DNA from: Anaerobacillus sp.
GTDB taxonomy: Bacteria; Bacillota; Bacilli; Bacillales; Anaerobacillaceae
Assembly: GCA_007118195.1 (NCBI GenBank)
Contig: SKSA01000181.1
Location: 1-5,841, forward strand
Reading direction: 5' to 3'
Length of the DNA: 5,841 bases
This document shows, in pieces, positions 1 through 5,298 of this stretch. How positions within the stretch are numbered: position 1 is the first letter of the stretch; each line of letters begins with the position of its first letter. Made by a program: the position numbers and the translations under genes. A model generated the notes under the pieces. It saw only the letters and a list, made by a program, of their open reading frames with translations, did no database searches and was not told the origin of the DNA.

Positions 1-30
1 ACTCTTCACTCTTTACTCAAAACTAAAAAT

Positions 31-63
31 AAAAAAACCCCTCCATCCTCAAAGGACGAAGAG
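31..63 (-). terminator. Intrinsic terminator of the T-box leader
   Basis: CTCTTCGTCC (63-54) pairs over ten positions, including G-U pairs, with GGATGGAGGG (48-39) around the loop TTTGA (53-49). After one G comes a run of seven T (37-31). It is the off-state of the riboswitch and is displaced when the antiterminator forms. Confidence 0.9.
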
Positions 64-87
64 AGTAGATTCGCGGTACCACCTTTG
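50..87 (-). promoter_or_regulatory. T-box antiterminator helix
   Basis: Helix A1 is CAAAGG (87-82) with CCTTTG (55-50). The seven-base bulge TGGTACC (81-75) is the tRNA acceptor-end binding site. Helix A2 is GCG (74-72) with CGT (58-56), including one G-U pair. This is the canonical T-box antiterminator arrangement. It uses the bases CGTCC (58-54) that the terminator also needs, so the two structures exclude each other. Confidence 0.9.
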
Positions 88-199
88 TTTGCCATTGTTT
101 AAATTACGTTTACCTTCAATGAATACTGTTTATTATCATTAAAGTGAACAACGGCACACTTCATTCATGTAACGGATTTCCACCGGCTTTTTCTAATAT

Positions 200-346
200 G
201 AAAAGCGAAAGTGCCCTGCTTAGCCCCGACAAGCAAATGTTCTACCAATTAAAAAGTTCGCTCTTTAACTTTTTATATTGGTAGGTTATTTGACCTCGAG
301 GGGCTGGGCACTGTAGCTAGACATTACGAAAAGCGAAAGTGCCCTG
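200..346. repeat. Hairpin-forming repeat element inside the T-box leader
   Basis: On the plus strand the 19-base sequence GAAAAGCGAAAGTGCCCTG occurs twice without mismatch, at 200-218 and 328-346. Between them lies a long interrupted palindrome: GTGCCC/GGGCAC (211-216/306-311), AGCCCC/GGGGCT (222-227/300-305), CAAAT/ATTTG (234-238/288-292), CTACCAAT/ATTGGTAG (242-249/277-284) and TAAAAAGTT/AACTTTTTA (250-258/267-275) around an eight-base loop. Motifs such as AGCCCCGACAAGCAAATG, GGGGCTGGGCAC and TAGCTAGACA resemble dispersed intergenic repeats I recall from Bacillus genomes, but I could not search. One reading is a full unit at about 200-324 plus a partial second copy at 328-346. It encodes nothing and lies between stem II and the stem III side of the riboswitch. 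Confidence 0.75.
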
Positions 347-626
347 ATCCTGCGATTACTCGTCGCACGAAACATTTACATAGCGGCATTAAAAATCTTT
401 TCTTTCAAAAAAGCTGCTCCTGGGCGACCTTCCATCTTTAGCTCCAAAAAAACCTCTCAGCATTGTATAAATATCCGATACAAAACGATAAACGGCTGTT
501 TCTACGGAGATTATAACAATAGTTTTTCTCTCTGATGGTATTACAGATGTACTCTTCCCAATCTAAGCATATCAAAATATTCTTTTTACAAACACTCATG
601 ACTTATTTCTGTCACCATGTAATACG

Positions 627-710
627 AAAAAGGCGGACGATTTCCTTCACTTCGCCGTGACCTTCAGGCGAATCTCAGACGCTCGCTCACGAAATCATGC
701 GCCTTTTTTT
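627..710. repeat. GC-rich palindromic element with terminator-like ends
   Basis: The outer stem is AAAAAGGCG (627-635) with CGCCTTTTT (700-708). After a three-base internal loop it continues as GATTTC (639-644) with GAAATC (691-696). Inside is a second hairpin, TTCGCC/GGCGAA (651-656/667-672). The arms extend weakly outward through TACG and TATG. Read on the plus strand the structure ends in seven T (704-710). Read on the minus strand it ends in five T (631-627). It is visibly richer in G and C than its surroundings, which suggests a dispersed repeat or mobile hairpin, and it could act as a bidirectional terminator. On the minus strand it lies between a promoter candidate (774-803) and the T-box. 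There is no coding sequence in it. Confidence 0.6.
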
Positions 711-773
711 CATACAAAACTATTCGATGCATGAATCACCATGCTACCAAAATAGTGCAAAATATGTACTAAC

Positions 774-803
774 ATTTTACATTGATAATTGAAAAAACGT
801 CAA
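774..803 (-). promoter_or_regulatory. Candidate sigma-A promoter upstream of the T-box region
   Basis: On the minus strand TTGACG (803-798) and TAAAAT (779-774) are separated by 18 bases, each one substitution from the vegetative consensus. Transcription would start near 767, about 100 bases after the ATPase stop codon. It would run through the palindromic element at 710-627 and then the T-box. It is the best-scoring promoter I see by eye for the downstream valS gene. A weaker alternative is an extended -10 (TGATATGCT, 574-566), but it would start transcription inside the base of stem I. Apart from this promoter I see nothing defined in 711-867. Confidence 0.5.
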
Positions 804-867
804 TAGTTACTTTGAAAATTTTACTAGCAGTATTGCCTAATTATTAATTTACATACACCATATTTTA

Positions 868-1545
868 TTAAACCATTATACTCGTTAACTTACCAGCTTT
901 TATTTCATACAAACCTGTTCCTTCTTGGGCAAGCTCTTTATCATGAGTGACCATAATAATCGTTGTTCCTCGGTCATTTAATTGATGAAAAAGGTGAATT
1001 AAGTCTTTCGCTGTGTCTTCGTCGAGGGCAGAGGTTGGCTCATCGGCAAATAAAAGTGTCGGTTCTTTTAACAACGCCCTTGCAACCGCAACACGGCGTT
1101 GCTCACCGCCACTTAATTGATATGGTAAGTGGCTCGCTTGTTCTTCGGTTAAACCTACTTGAACAAGTAGGTCAATAGCTTTCTTTTGTAGCAGCACTCG
1201 TTTTTCTCCTCTTAATAACAATGGGAGCATGACATTATCAAGTACCGGTAGCGCTGGTAATAAACTTGCAAACTGAAAAATAAACCCACATAGATCATAC
1301 CTCAAATTCGTTCGTTCACTATCTTTTAATTGTGATGTTTTTTTACCGCCAATAACAATCTCGCCTGACGTTTGTTTATCTAATAGACTTGCCAATGCTA
1401 AAAAAGTTGATTTGCCACTTCCAGAAGGTCCAATAATCGAAATAAATTCTCCTTCATTGACGTTAAAATTTACATTTTTTAAAGCTTTAATCGACCGTTT
1501 ACGATTTAACCAATATTCCTTATTCACACCTTCAAAGCTAATCAT
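868..1545 (-). CDS. ABC transporter ATP-binding protein, MacB/LolD-like
   Basis: This 225-residue cytoplasmic ATPase should power the permease encoded just upstream. All nucleotide-binding motifs are present and intact: Walker A GPSGSGKST (39-47), Q-loop glutamine at 91 in FIFQF, signature LSGGEQRR (144-151), Walker B LLFADEP (164-170), D-loop SALD (172-175) and switch histidine H201 in VTHD. The size and the short C-terminus are normal for the MacB/LolD/FtsE group, whose partners are FtsX-like permeases. The ATG follows the permease TAA with no gap (TAAATG), and its binding site GGAAGGTG lies in the last permease codons, so the two are translationally coupled. Substrate cannot be read from the ATPase; members of this family export peptides, lipoproteins or antibiotics, or do mechanotransmission rather than transport. 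No strong terminator follows directly; the nearest candidate is the palindrome at 627-710. Confidence 0.93.
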   Translation of the reverse strand: MISFEGVNKEYWLNRKRSIKALKNVNFNVNEGEFISIIGPSGSGKSTFLALASLLDKQTSGEIVIGGKKTSQLKDSERTNLRYDLCGFIFQFASLLPALPVLDNVMLPLLLRGEKRVLLQKKAIDLLVQVGLTEEQASHLPYQLSGGEQRRVAVARALLKEPTLLFADEPTSALDEDTAKDLIHLFHQLNDRGTTIIMVTHDKELAQEGTGLYEIKAGKLTSIMV

Positions 1546-2760
1546 TTAACTTTCACCTTCCCTTACAACTTCATAAGGCTCTCTTGAAAAAAAAGATTGA
1601 AGTGGAAACAACGCAGCTACGATCGTACAAGTTGTAATTGTAGTCACCGTAAAAAAACTAATGAACATCGTTGTTTTTAATTCTGGAAATACGAGCGGTA
1701 GCTGAAAAATCATATATAAAAGAGTTTGTCGATCATAAAGAACACTTAAGGAGATTAGTACCCCAATAACACTTCCGATAAAAGAAACGATCGCTGCTTC
1801 ACATAAAAGAAGCTGGTATACGTGACGTTTCAATACTCCTAGAGCAAACAGCATCCCGATTTCTTTTTGGCGTTCTCTAATTAATGCAGAAAATAGTGTG
1901 ATCACCTGAAGAAGGGTTAGTAGCAAACTAACTACAATCATCACATAACTTAATACTTTTAACGGAAGCATTTGCTTTTCTATTTGACTTCTTAAACCAC
2001 TACCTAAGACGACGTCGACTCCATTTACATCTCTTTCAATTTGCTGTTTTACAAACAGTTCATTATGCGGTGTCGTATTAATAAAAATTGCTGACAAATC
2101 AGTCGATGATATATGAGCTAGTGCATCAACATTATGAATTAATTGCCTTGCTTTATCTAAGCGCATAAAAATGGTTTCATCTGCTGAAGTGCCTGTTGGA
2201 AACAATATATTTTTCACGTGAAAATTTTCTAAAAATAACTTCACTTTTTCTTTTATTACTTCATCATTGTAATGGTATAAAAAACGATCTCCACCAGCAT
2301 TTACCCCAATGACTACTTCATCACTTTCTAGTTGTTGAATACCTGGCATGAACGATTTTAATGTAAAGTCCTTTTCTGGATCAAAAGCAATGACAGGAAA
2401 GTCTCCATCTGTCCCACAACAAGACGTTGAAATCGTATGCAAAAAAAGCTGTGGTGCTATTTCTGTGATGTCTTCAATCCTATTTAATTTCTCTATGACT
2501 TCTTTTTCATCAAAATAAACTTTACTTACTGAGCTAGATAAAACATTTTCTCCAGCATACATTCCCATTCCACTCGGAACAACGATCACATCTGCACCTA
2601 ATCTACCGTCTATGGCAATCATGCTCGTATTTAAAGAATGAATAAAAAAATAGCTCGTAAAAAGTAACAACGCAGCTACTGCTGTACTAAGGGCAAGTAA
2701 AAACGCTCGTTTTCGTTTCTCTTTAATAATTTTCCAAGCAAATTGAACCGCTACTTTCAA
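1546..2760 (-). CDS. FtsX/MacB-type ABC transporter permease with a Cys-Cys motif
   Basis: This is the membrane subunit of the ABC system. Counting from the TTG at 2760 it has 404 residues. A basic N-terminus is followed by helix 1 (about 19-41), a large extracytoplasmic domain (about 42-265), then helices near 268-292, 314-340 and 364-388. This four-helix plan, and the segment RERQKEIGMLFALG (295-308) after helix 2, are typical of the MacB/FtsX fold. The outer domain begins with GADVIVVPSG (55-64) and carries STSCCGTDGDFPVIAFDP (111-128). From memory, paired cysteines followed by an xxxFDP segment mark a subfamily in anaerobes and in iron-uptake clusters; I could not confirm this. A GTG at 2769 would add three residues, but it lies inside the ribosome binding site AAAGAGGTG, so TTG is preferred. 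The substrate is unknown. Confidence 0.9.
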   Translation of the reverse strand: MKVAVQFAWKIIKEKRKRAFLLALSTAVAALLLFTSYFFIHSLNTSMIAIDGRLGADVIVVPSGMGMYAGENVLSSSVSKVYFDEKEVIEKLNRIEDITEIAPQLFLHTISTSCCGTDGDFPVIAFDPEKDFTLKSFMPGIQQLESDEVVIGVNAGGDRFLYHYNDEVIKEKVKLFLENFHVKNILFPTGTSADETIFMRLDKARQLIHNVDALAHISSTDLSAIFINTTPHNELFVKQQIERDVNGVDVVLGSGLRSQIEKQMLPLKVLSYVMIVVSLLLTLLQVITLFSALIRERQKEIGMLFALGVLKRHVYQLLLCEAAIVSFIGSVIGVLISLSVLYDRQTLLYMIFQLPLVFPELKTTMFISFFTVTTITTCTIVAALFPLQSFFSREPYEVVREGES

Positions 2761-2766
2761 GTTTTG

Positions 2767-2775
2767 CACCTCTTT
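2767..2775 (-). promoter_or_regulatory. Ribosome binding site that decides the permease start
   Basis: On the minus strand AAAGAGGTG (2775-2767) lies six bases before TTG (2760-2758). The alternative GTG start (2769-2767) is the last three bases of this site and could not be used with it. The site begins two bases after the stop codon of the 36-residue ORF, which suggests coupling. Confidence 0.75.
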
Positions 2776-2777
2776 AG

Positions 2778-2888
2778 TTAATCATTTTCTTTACTAAGGA
2801 CTATACGAACGAGAAACCATATGAGCCACAAACAAACGAGCCCCCATAAAATTTCGTAAGCTAAAAATGTTGAGTTCATCATGAACAT
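2778..2888 (-). CDS. 36-residue single-helix membrane peptide, first gene of the ABC operon
   Basis: This short ORF runs from ATG (2888) to TAA (2780-2778). The peptide opens MFMMNSTFLAYE, has a hydrophobic, tryptophan-rich segment at about residues 8-31 (W15, W21, W24) and ends in a charged tail, VLSKEND. That is the pattern of a one-pass membrane peptide. Upstream is AAGGAAGTG (a one-base variant of AAGGAGGTG), placed with AAGGA six bases from the ATG. The stop falls seven bases before the permease start region, so it reads as the first cistron of the operon. I recognise no family. It may be a small accessory subunit of the permease, a leader peptide controlling its translation, or chance, but the ribosome binding site and hydrophobic composition favour a real gene. 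In-frame ATGs at codons 3 and 4 are possible starts. Confidence 0.6.
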   Translation of the reverse strand: MFMMNSTFLAYEILWGLVCLWLIWFLVRIVLSKEND

Positions 2889-2936
2889 ATCACTTCCTTG
2901 TTTTTCCTTATGTTACTCGAATATACAAATCTTATT

Positions 2937-2964
2937 CACCGAAACACGGCTTCAAACATATGAT
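2937..2964 (+). promoter_or_regulatory. Possible sigma-K promoter for the small membrane gene
   Basis: CACC (2937-2940), sixteen bases, then CATATGAT (2957-2964) matches the late mother-cell sigma-K pattern of AC-type -35 and CATAnnnT -10. It would start transcription near 2971, just before the ribosome binding site at 2983. The match is to a short, degenerate consensus, so this is a suggestion only. No good vegetative promoter is visible here on the plus strand. Confidence 0.3.
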
Positions 2965-2965
2965 A

Positions 2966-2971
2966 ATTATA
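2966..2971 (-). promoter_or_regulatory. Candidate -10 box for the ABC operon
   Basis: A perfect TATAAT reads on the minus strand at 2971-2966, preceded by TCG (an extended -10 would need TGn). No convincing -35 lies 16-18 bases upstream. Transcription would start near 2959, about 70 bases before the 36-residue ORF. A second AT-rich candidate is TATATT (2925-2920). Both are weak. Confidence 0.3.
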
Positions 2972-2982
2972 CGAAAAGAGAG

Positions 2983-2990
2983 AAAGGAGG
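2983..2990 (+). promoter_or_regulatory. Strong ribosome binding site that decides a TTG start
   Basis: AAAGGAGG is fully complementary to the 16S rRNA tail and stands eight bases before TTG (2999). It shows that the 62-residue reading is translated rather than the longer ATG form. Confidence 0.8.
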
Positions 2991-2998
2991 AGGACTTT

Positions 2999-3187
2999 TT
3001 GTTTAAAAAAGGTAAATATCGACTTCCTCTTTGGTTACGGAGATTTAGAGATGCTTGTTTTCAATTTTTAGTTCCTTTAACAGTTTTTCAATTAGTGCGC
3101 ACCATTTTATTCCCCTCAGCTATTGATGTTATTTTATTAACAATTCTTGTTCTTATGTACTTATCGTATGTTGTTGGATTCTTTTAA
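2999..3187 (+). CDS. 62-residue two-helix membrane protein of unknown function
   Basis: The start is TTG at 2999, eight bases after a perfect AAAGGAGG (2983-2990). An upstream in-frame ATG at 2960 would put that binding site inside the coding region and add a charged stretch, so it is less likely. The protein opens with a basic, amphipathic segment (MFKKGKYRLPLWLRRFRD), followed by hydrophobic segments at about 19-38 and 41-61, ending in GFF at the membrane edge. The charge pattern suggests the N-terminus stays in the cytoplasm. Its stop is 20 bases before a strong terminator shared with the convergent ysxE-like gene. B. subtilis has a small gene in the ysxE-valS interval (yszA, from memory), but I could not compare the sequences, so no symbol is given. 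Function is unknown. Confidence 0.75.
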   Translation: MFKKGKYRLPLWLRRFRDACFQFLVPLTVFQLVRTILFPSAIDVILLTILVLMYLSYVVGFF

Positions 3188-3207
3188 AAAAATATTTATG
3201 AAAAAAT

Positions 3208-3255
3208 AAAACTAGGGATGTTACGAACCTGACTCGTAACATCCCTAGTTTTTTT
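3208..3255. terminator. Bidirectional intrinsic terminator between convergent genes
   Basis: AAAACTAGGGATGTTACGA (3208-3226) is perfectly complementary to 3234-3252, giving a 19-base-pair stem with a seven-base loop, ACCTGAC. On the plus strand the run of T at 3249-3255 follows; on the minus strand the A-rich 3201-3211 supplies the U tract. It ends the 62-residue gene (stop at 3187) and the spoVID-ysxE operon (stop at 3322). Confidence 0.93.
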
Positions 3256-3321
3256 ACCGCATTAAATATGTTTTGCTTAACTTATCATATAATGTTCGCC
3301 TCTTATTCAAAAATATATAGG

Positions 3322-4350
3322 TTATTTGCATTCATCAGAGTTTTTTCTTAGTAACGTATTATGAATAAAATGATCGACTCTCGACATTGTGATAATACGT
3401 TTTTCGAGAACTTGAACATACTGCAATTCCGTAATACTTCCATCCCTCTTCCGGTAATGGTCAATGCAATGGAATATAATTTCTGGATACATTAAATAGC
3501 TTGCAAATAATTTTTTCTCTTCTTCCTCAAGAAGAATATGATTTTCATATGTGGCTAGCCAATCAGAGCCTTGATCTTCACTCCAAAGATTATATTGAAA
3601 TGACCTTCGAAACGAAATCGCTAAATCTCTTGCAGGTGTATCTAACACCGCTCTTTCAAAGTTAAATAAATAACCATATCCATTTGGATGATAAAAAATA
3701 TGATTACGGTCTAACTTGCCGTGACAAAGACAAGCCCGATAGCTTTCTTTTTCAAGACATTGGTCTCGCCATTCTTTTAAGTAGGTCACTGCAACGTTTG
3801 CCATCATATCCATTCGACTATAATGGGTTAAATAAGTAAGTTCAAATGGAGATATATAAGTTTTTCGTTCAGCCTCTTCAGCGAAATATTCCATTTCTAA
3901 ACGACGTTTCTCCCAACGTTTAAGTAAGTCTTGACATGAGTTTTCAATTGTTTCTTTAGAAAACTCCTGTGGTTTTACTGTTACTCCGTGCAACTTTCCT
4001 AACTGTTTAAATAAAGTTGTTTCTTTTTGTTCTTCACGAATTTGATCTTCTTCTGAGAACCACGGTTGTAAATAATACGTTCTATTTTTATGAGAAATCG
4101 TCAAATCTCCGTACTTTGTTGGAATGATCGGAATGATTTGGTTATAATTTAATTTCTCTAGTCTTCTCATGACGTGAGAAAACCAATTTGCCTGCTCAGT
4201 AGTCATCGTTGACTCTTTAAGAGCAAATGTACCTTTTCGTGAAATAACCTTTTTCACCTTTCCAAACTGTTCGATTTTCTCCGGATATAAATCATACTGA
4301 AAAAGTATATATCCGATAGAAGAGTTTTGGGGGGCTTCATTATAAATCAT
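3322..4350 (-). CDS. ysxE: YsxE-like spore coat-associated pseudokinase (CotS/APH fold)
   Basis: This 342-residue protein resembles the CotS/YsxE group of aminoglycoside-phosphotransferase-fold proteins in spore formers. YsxE of B. subtilis is a sporulation protein cotranscribed with spoVID; its biochemical role is not established. Lobe features are visible: KGTFALKES (39-47) with the strand-3 lysine K45, YYLQPWFSE (92-100), the catalytic-loop region CHGKLDRNHIFYH (209-221), the metal-site region YLFNFERAVLDTPARDLA (227-244). The usual catalytic HGD is HGK (K212) and the usual DFD is NFE (N230), so it probably does not phosphorylate anything. The ATG at 4350 overlaps the preceding TGA (ATGA) and follows AAAAGGTGG; an upstream TTG at 4386 would add twelve residues inside the previous gene and is rejected. 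The length fits the family. It ends the operon before the terminator at 3208-3255. Confidence 0.82.
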   Translation of the reverse strand: MIYNEAPQNSSIGYILFQYDLYPEKIEQFGKVKKVISRKGTFALKESTMTTEQANWFSHVMRRLEKLNYNQIIPIIPTKYGDLTISHKNRTYYLQPWFSEEDQIREEQKETTLFKQLGKLHGVTVKPQEFSKETIENSCQDLLKRWEKRRLEMEYFAEEAERKTYISPFELTYLTHYSRMDMMANVAVTYLKEWRDQCLEKESYRACLCHGKLDRNHIFYHPNGYGYLFNFERAVLDTPARDLAISFRRSFQYNLWSEDQGSDWLATYENHILLEEEEKKLFASYLMYPEIIFHCIDHYRKRDGSITELQYVQVLEKRIITMSRVDHFIHNTLLRKNSDECK

Positions 4351-5273
4351 TTTGCCACCACCTTTTCCCTGTCTTCTTCCATCCAATTACTTAATAATAA
4401 AACGACATTTCGAGATGTTTCCCAACGTTGAAAAAATTTATCCATAACAGTTGTTGTTATATCCACACTCTGGTTACATGTAGAAAGTTCGTTTATTGCG
4501 CTTTCATATTCATATGGTAATAAACATTCTGATAATAATAGTCTCCCTTGATCTCCTTTTAATGTAAAATAACGATTGATTTCATTTAATAATTTTATCG
4601 TTGAAGCTTCGCCATTTTTTTCAAACCACTCTTCTAATAGGTTACGAATCGGTTTGTAACTTCTTACTGGCTCATCAGCGCCACAAACCCAAAAAAAATG
4701 AAAAAATACTTGCTTAGCATTTGTTAGCCTTGTAAGTGACGTTAGGATAGGTAGCTTTATAGGATGTATACGGTCTCGTAAGATGTGCGCTTTTCGAACT
4801 CGCGATTTCGCTTCGAAATAACTACGCTCTAGTACAAGCTTTGCCATCGGGTCATGATCGTTCTTCAATCCTCCGTGAACTGCTTTTAATGTTAAATCCT
4901 TTCGTTTTTTTAAACGATGACATTCGTCAAGTTGCTTTAGGCCAACTGCTAAAATCGTACCAATTAACCTCCCCCAGTCTTCTTCTTTACGAGCGAGAGG
5001 AAAAGGTTCTTCAATTTCATCATGGATAGTGACCCAACCTTTATCACAATAGAAAAAAGGATTGCCATCTTCTGTTCTAATCATCCGATCTAACAAAACA
5101 CCTGACTGCTTACTAATTTCATCACGCCATTTAACATGCCACTCCAAGAGTTGCTTATCTTTCCAAAAACGAACTCTCTTACTCCCGTATTCACTACGAA
5201 AGGTTTCATTTTCTTTTATCCATTTTAGGTCGGATAACCCGTATTTCATCCTTACTTGCCGTAATATATCCAT
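4347..5273 (-). CDS. Unrecognised protein between spoVID and ysxE, possibly a degenerate CotS-like paralogue
   Basis: I do not recognise this 308-residue gene with certainty. It has no signal peptide or membrane helix and is basic and charged. Some stretches look like worn CotS/YsxE pieces: RVRFWKDKQLLEWHVKWRDEI (33-53) where the N-lobe would be, FFYCDKGWVTIHDEI (73-87) resembling the family's central strands, WGRLIGTILAVGL (100-112) where a lgkllaklH helix would be, and LLLSECLLPYEYESAI (245-260) resembling the C-terminal helices. No HGD or DFD equivalent is visible, so an active kinase is unlikely. The ATG at 5273 lies 25 bases after the SpoVID stop with an imperfect site, AGGGTG. The last codons overlap ysxE by ATGA. 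Its position implies mother-cell expression with spoVID and a role in coat assembly; that is inference from context. Confidence 0.8.
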   Translation of the reverse strand: MDILRQVRMKYGLSDLKWIKENETFRSEYGSKRVRFWKDKQLLEWHVKWRDEISKQSGVLLDRMIRTEDGNPFFYCDKGWVTIHDEIEEPFPLARKEEDWGRLIGTILAVGLKQLDECHRLKKRKDLTLKAVHGGLKNDHDPMAKLVLERSYFEAKSRVRKAHILRDRIHPIKLPILTSLTRLTNAKQVFFHFFWVCGADEPVRSYKPIRNLLEEWFEKNGEASTIKLLNEINRYFTLKGDQGRLLLSECLLPYEYESAINELSTCNQSVDITTTVMDKFFQRWETSRNVVLLLSNWMEEDREKVVAK

Positions 5274-5298
5274 ATTATTGCACCCTATCCTAATGACT

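Larger units (their letters stand above)
31..561 (-). promoter_or_regulatory. T-box riboswitch, valine (GUC) specificity, leader of presumed valS
   Basis: This is a tRNA-sensing leader that lets transcription continue into the downstream gene when uncharged tRNA-Val binds. Reading the minus strand, the base of stem I is TTGGG (561-557) with CCCAG (424-420). The specifier loop has AGTA (553-550), closed by CATC/GATG (549-546 with 436-433), opposite GAA (432-430), G, then GTC (428-426) as the specifier codon. CAGAGAG, the usual GA motif of stem I, follows on the 5' side. A stem II candidate is TGCGA/TCGCA (367-363/355-351), and a stem III candidate is GAAGTG/CACTTT (162-157/146-141). The conserved box AAGGTGGTACCGCG is at 85-72; its TGGT (81-78) is complementary to the ACCA end expected of tRNA-Val. 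The gene itself lies beyond position 1; valS is inferred from GUC and from the spoVID-ysxE-valS order of Bacillus. The leader is unusually long because a repeat (200-346) sits inside it. I did not resolve the apical part of stem I. Confidence 0.93.

Noticed and set aside
200..346. CRISPR array suggested by the spaced 19-base direct repeats
   Set aside because: There are only two copies, 128 bases apart, and the intervening DNA is a hairpin rather than a spacer.
566..574. Extended -10 (TGATATGCT) as the valS promoter
   Set aside because: It has no properly spaced -35 and would start transcription inside the basal helix of stem I; kept only as a weak alternative.
963..1178. Plus-strand ORF of 71 residues opposite the ATPase
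   Set aside because: It is the antisense shadow of an intact, motif-complete ATPase gene and has no binding site or recognisable protein features.
4351..4386. Upstream TTG start extending the ysxE-like protein by twelve residues
   Set aside because: The added segment is glycine- and lysine-rich, overlaps the previous gene by 40 bases and contains the AAAAGGTGG binding site of the ATG at 4350.
4841..5029. Plus-strand ORF of 62 residues opposite the gene between spoVID and ysxE
   Set aside because: It lies wholly antisense to a longer gene in an operon and shows no start signals.
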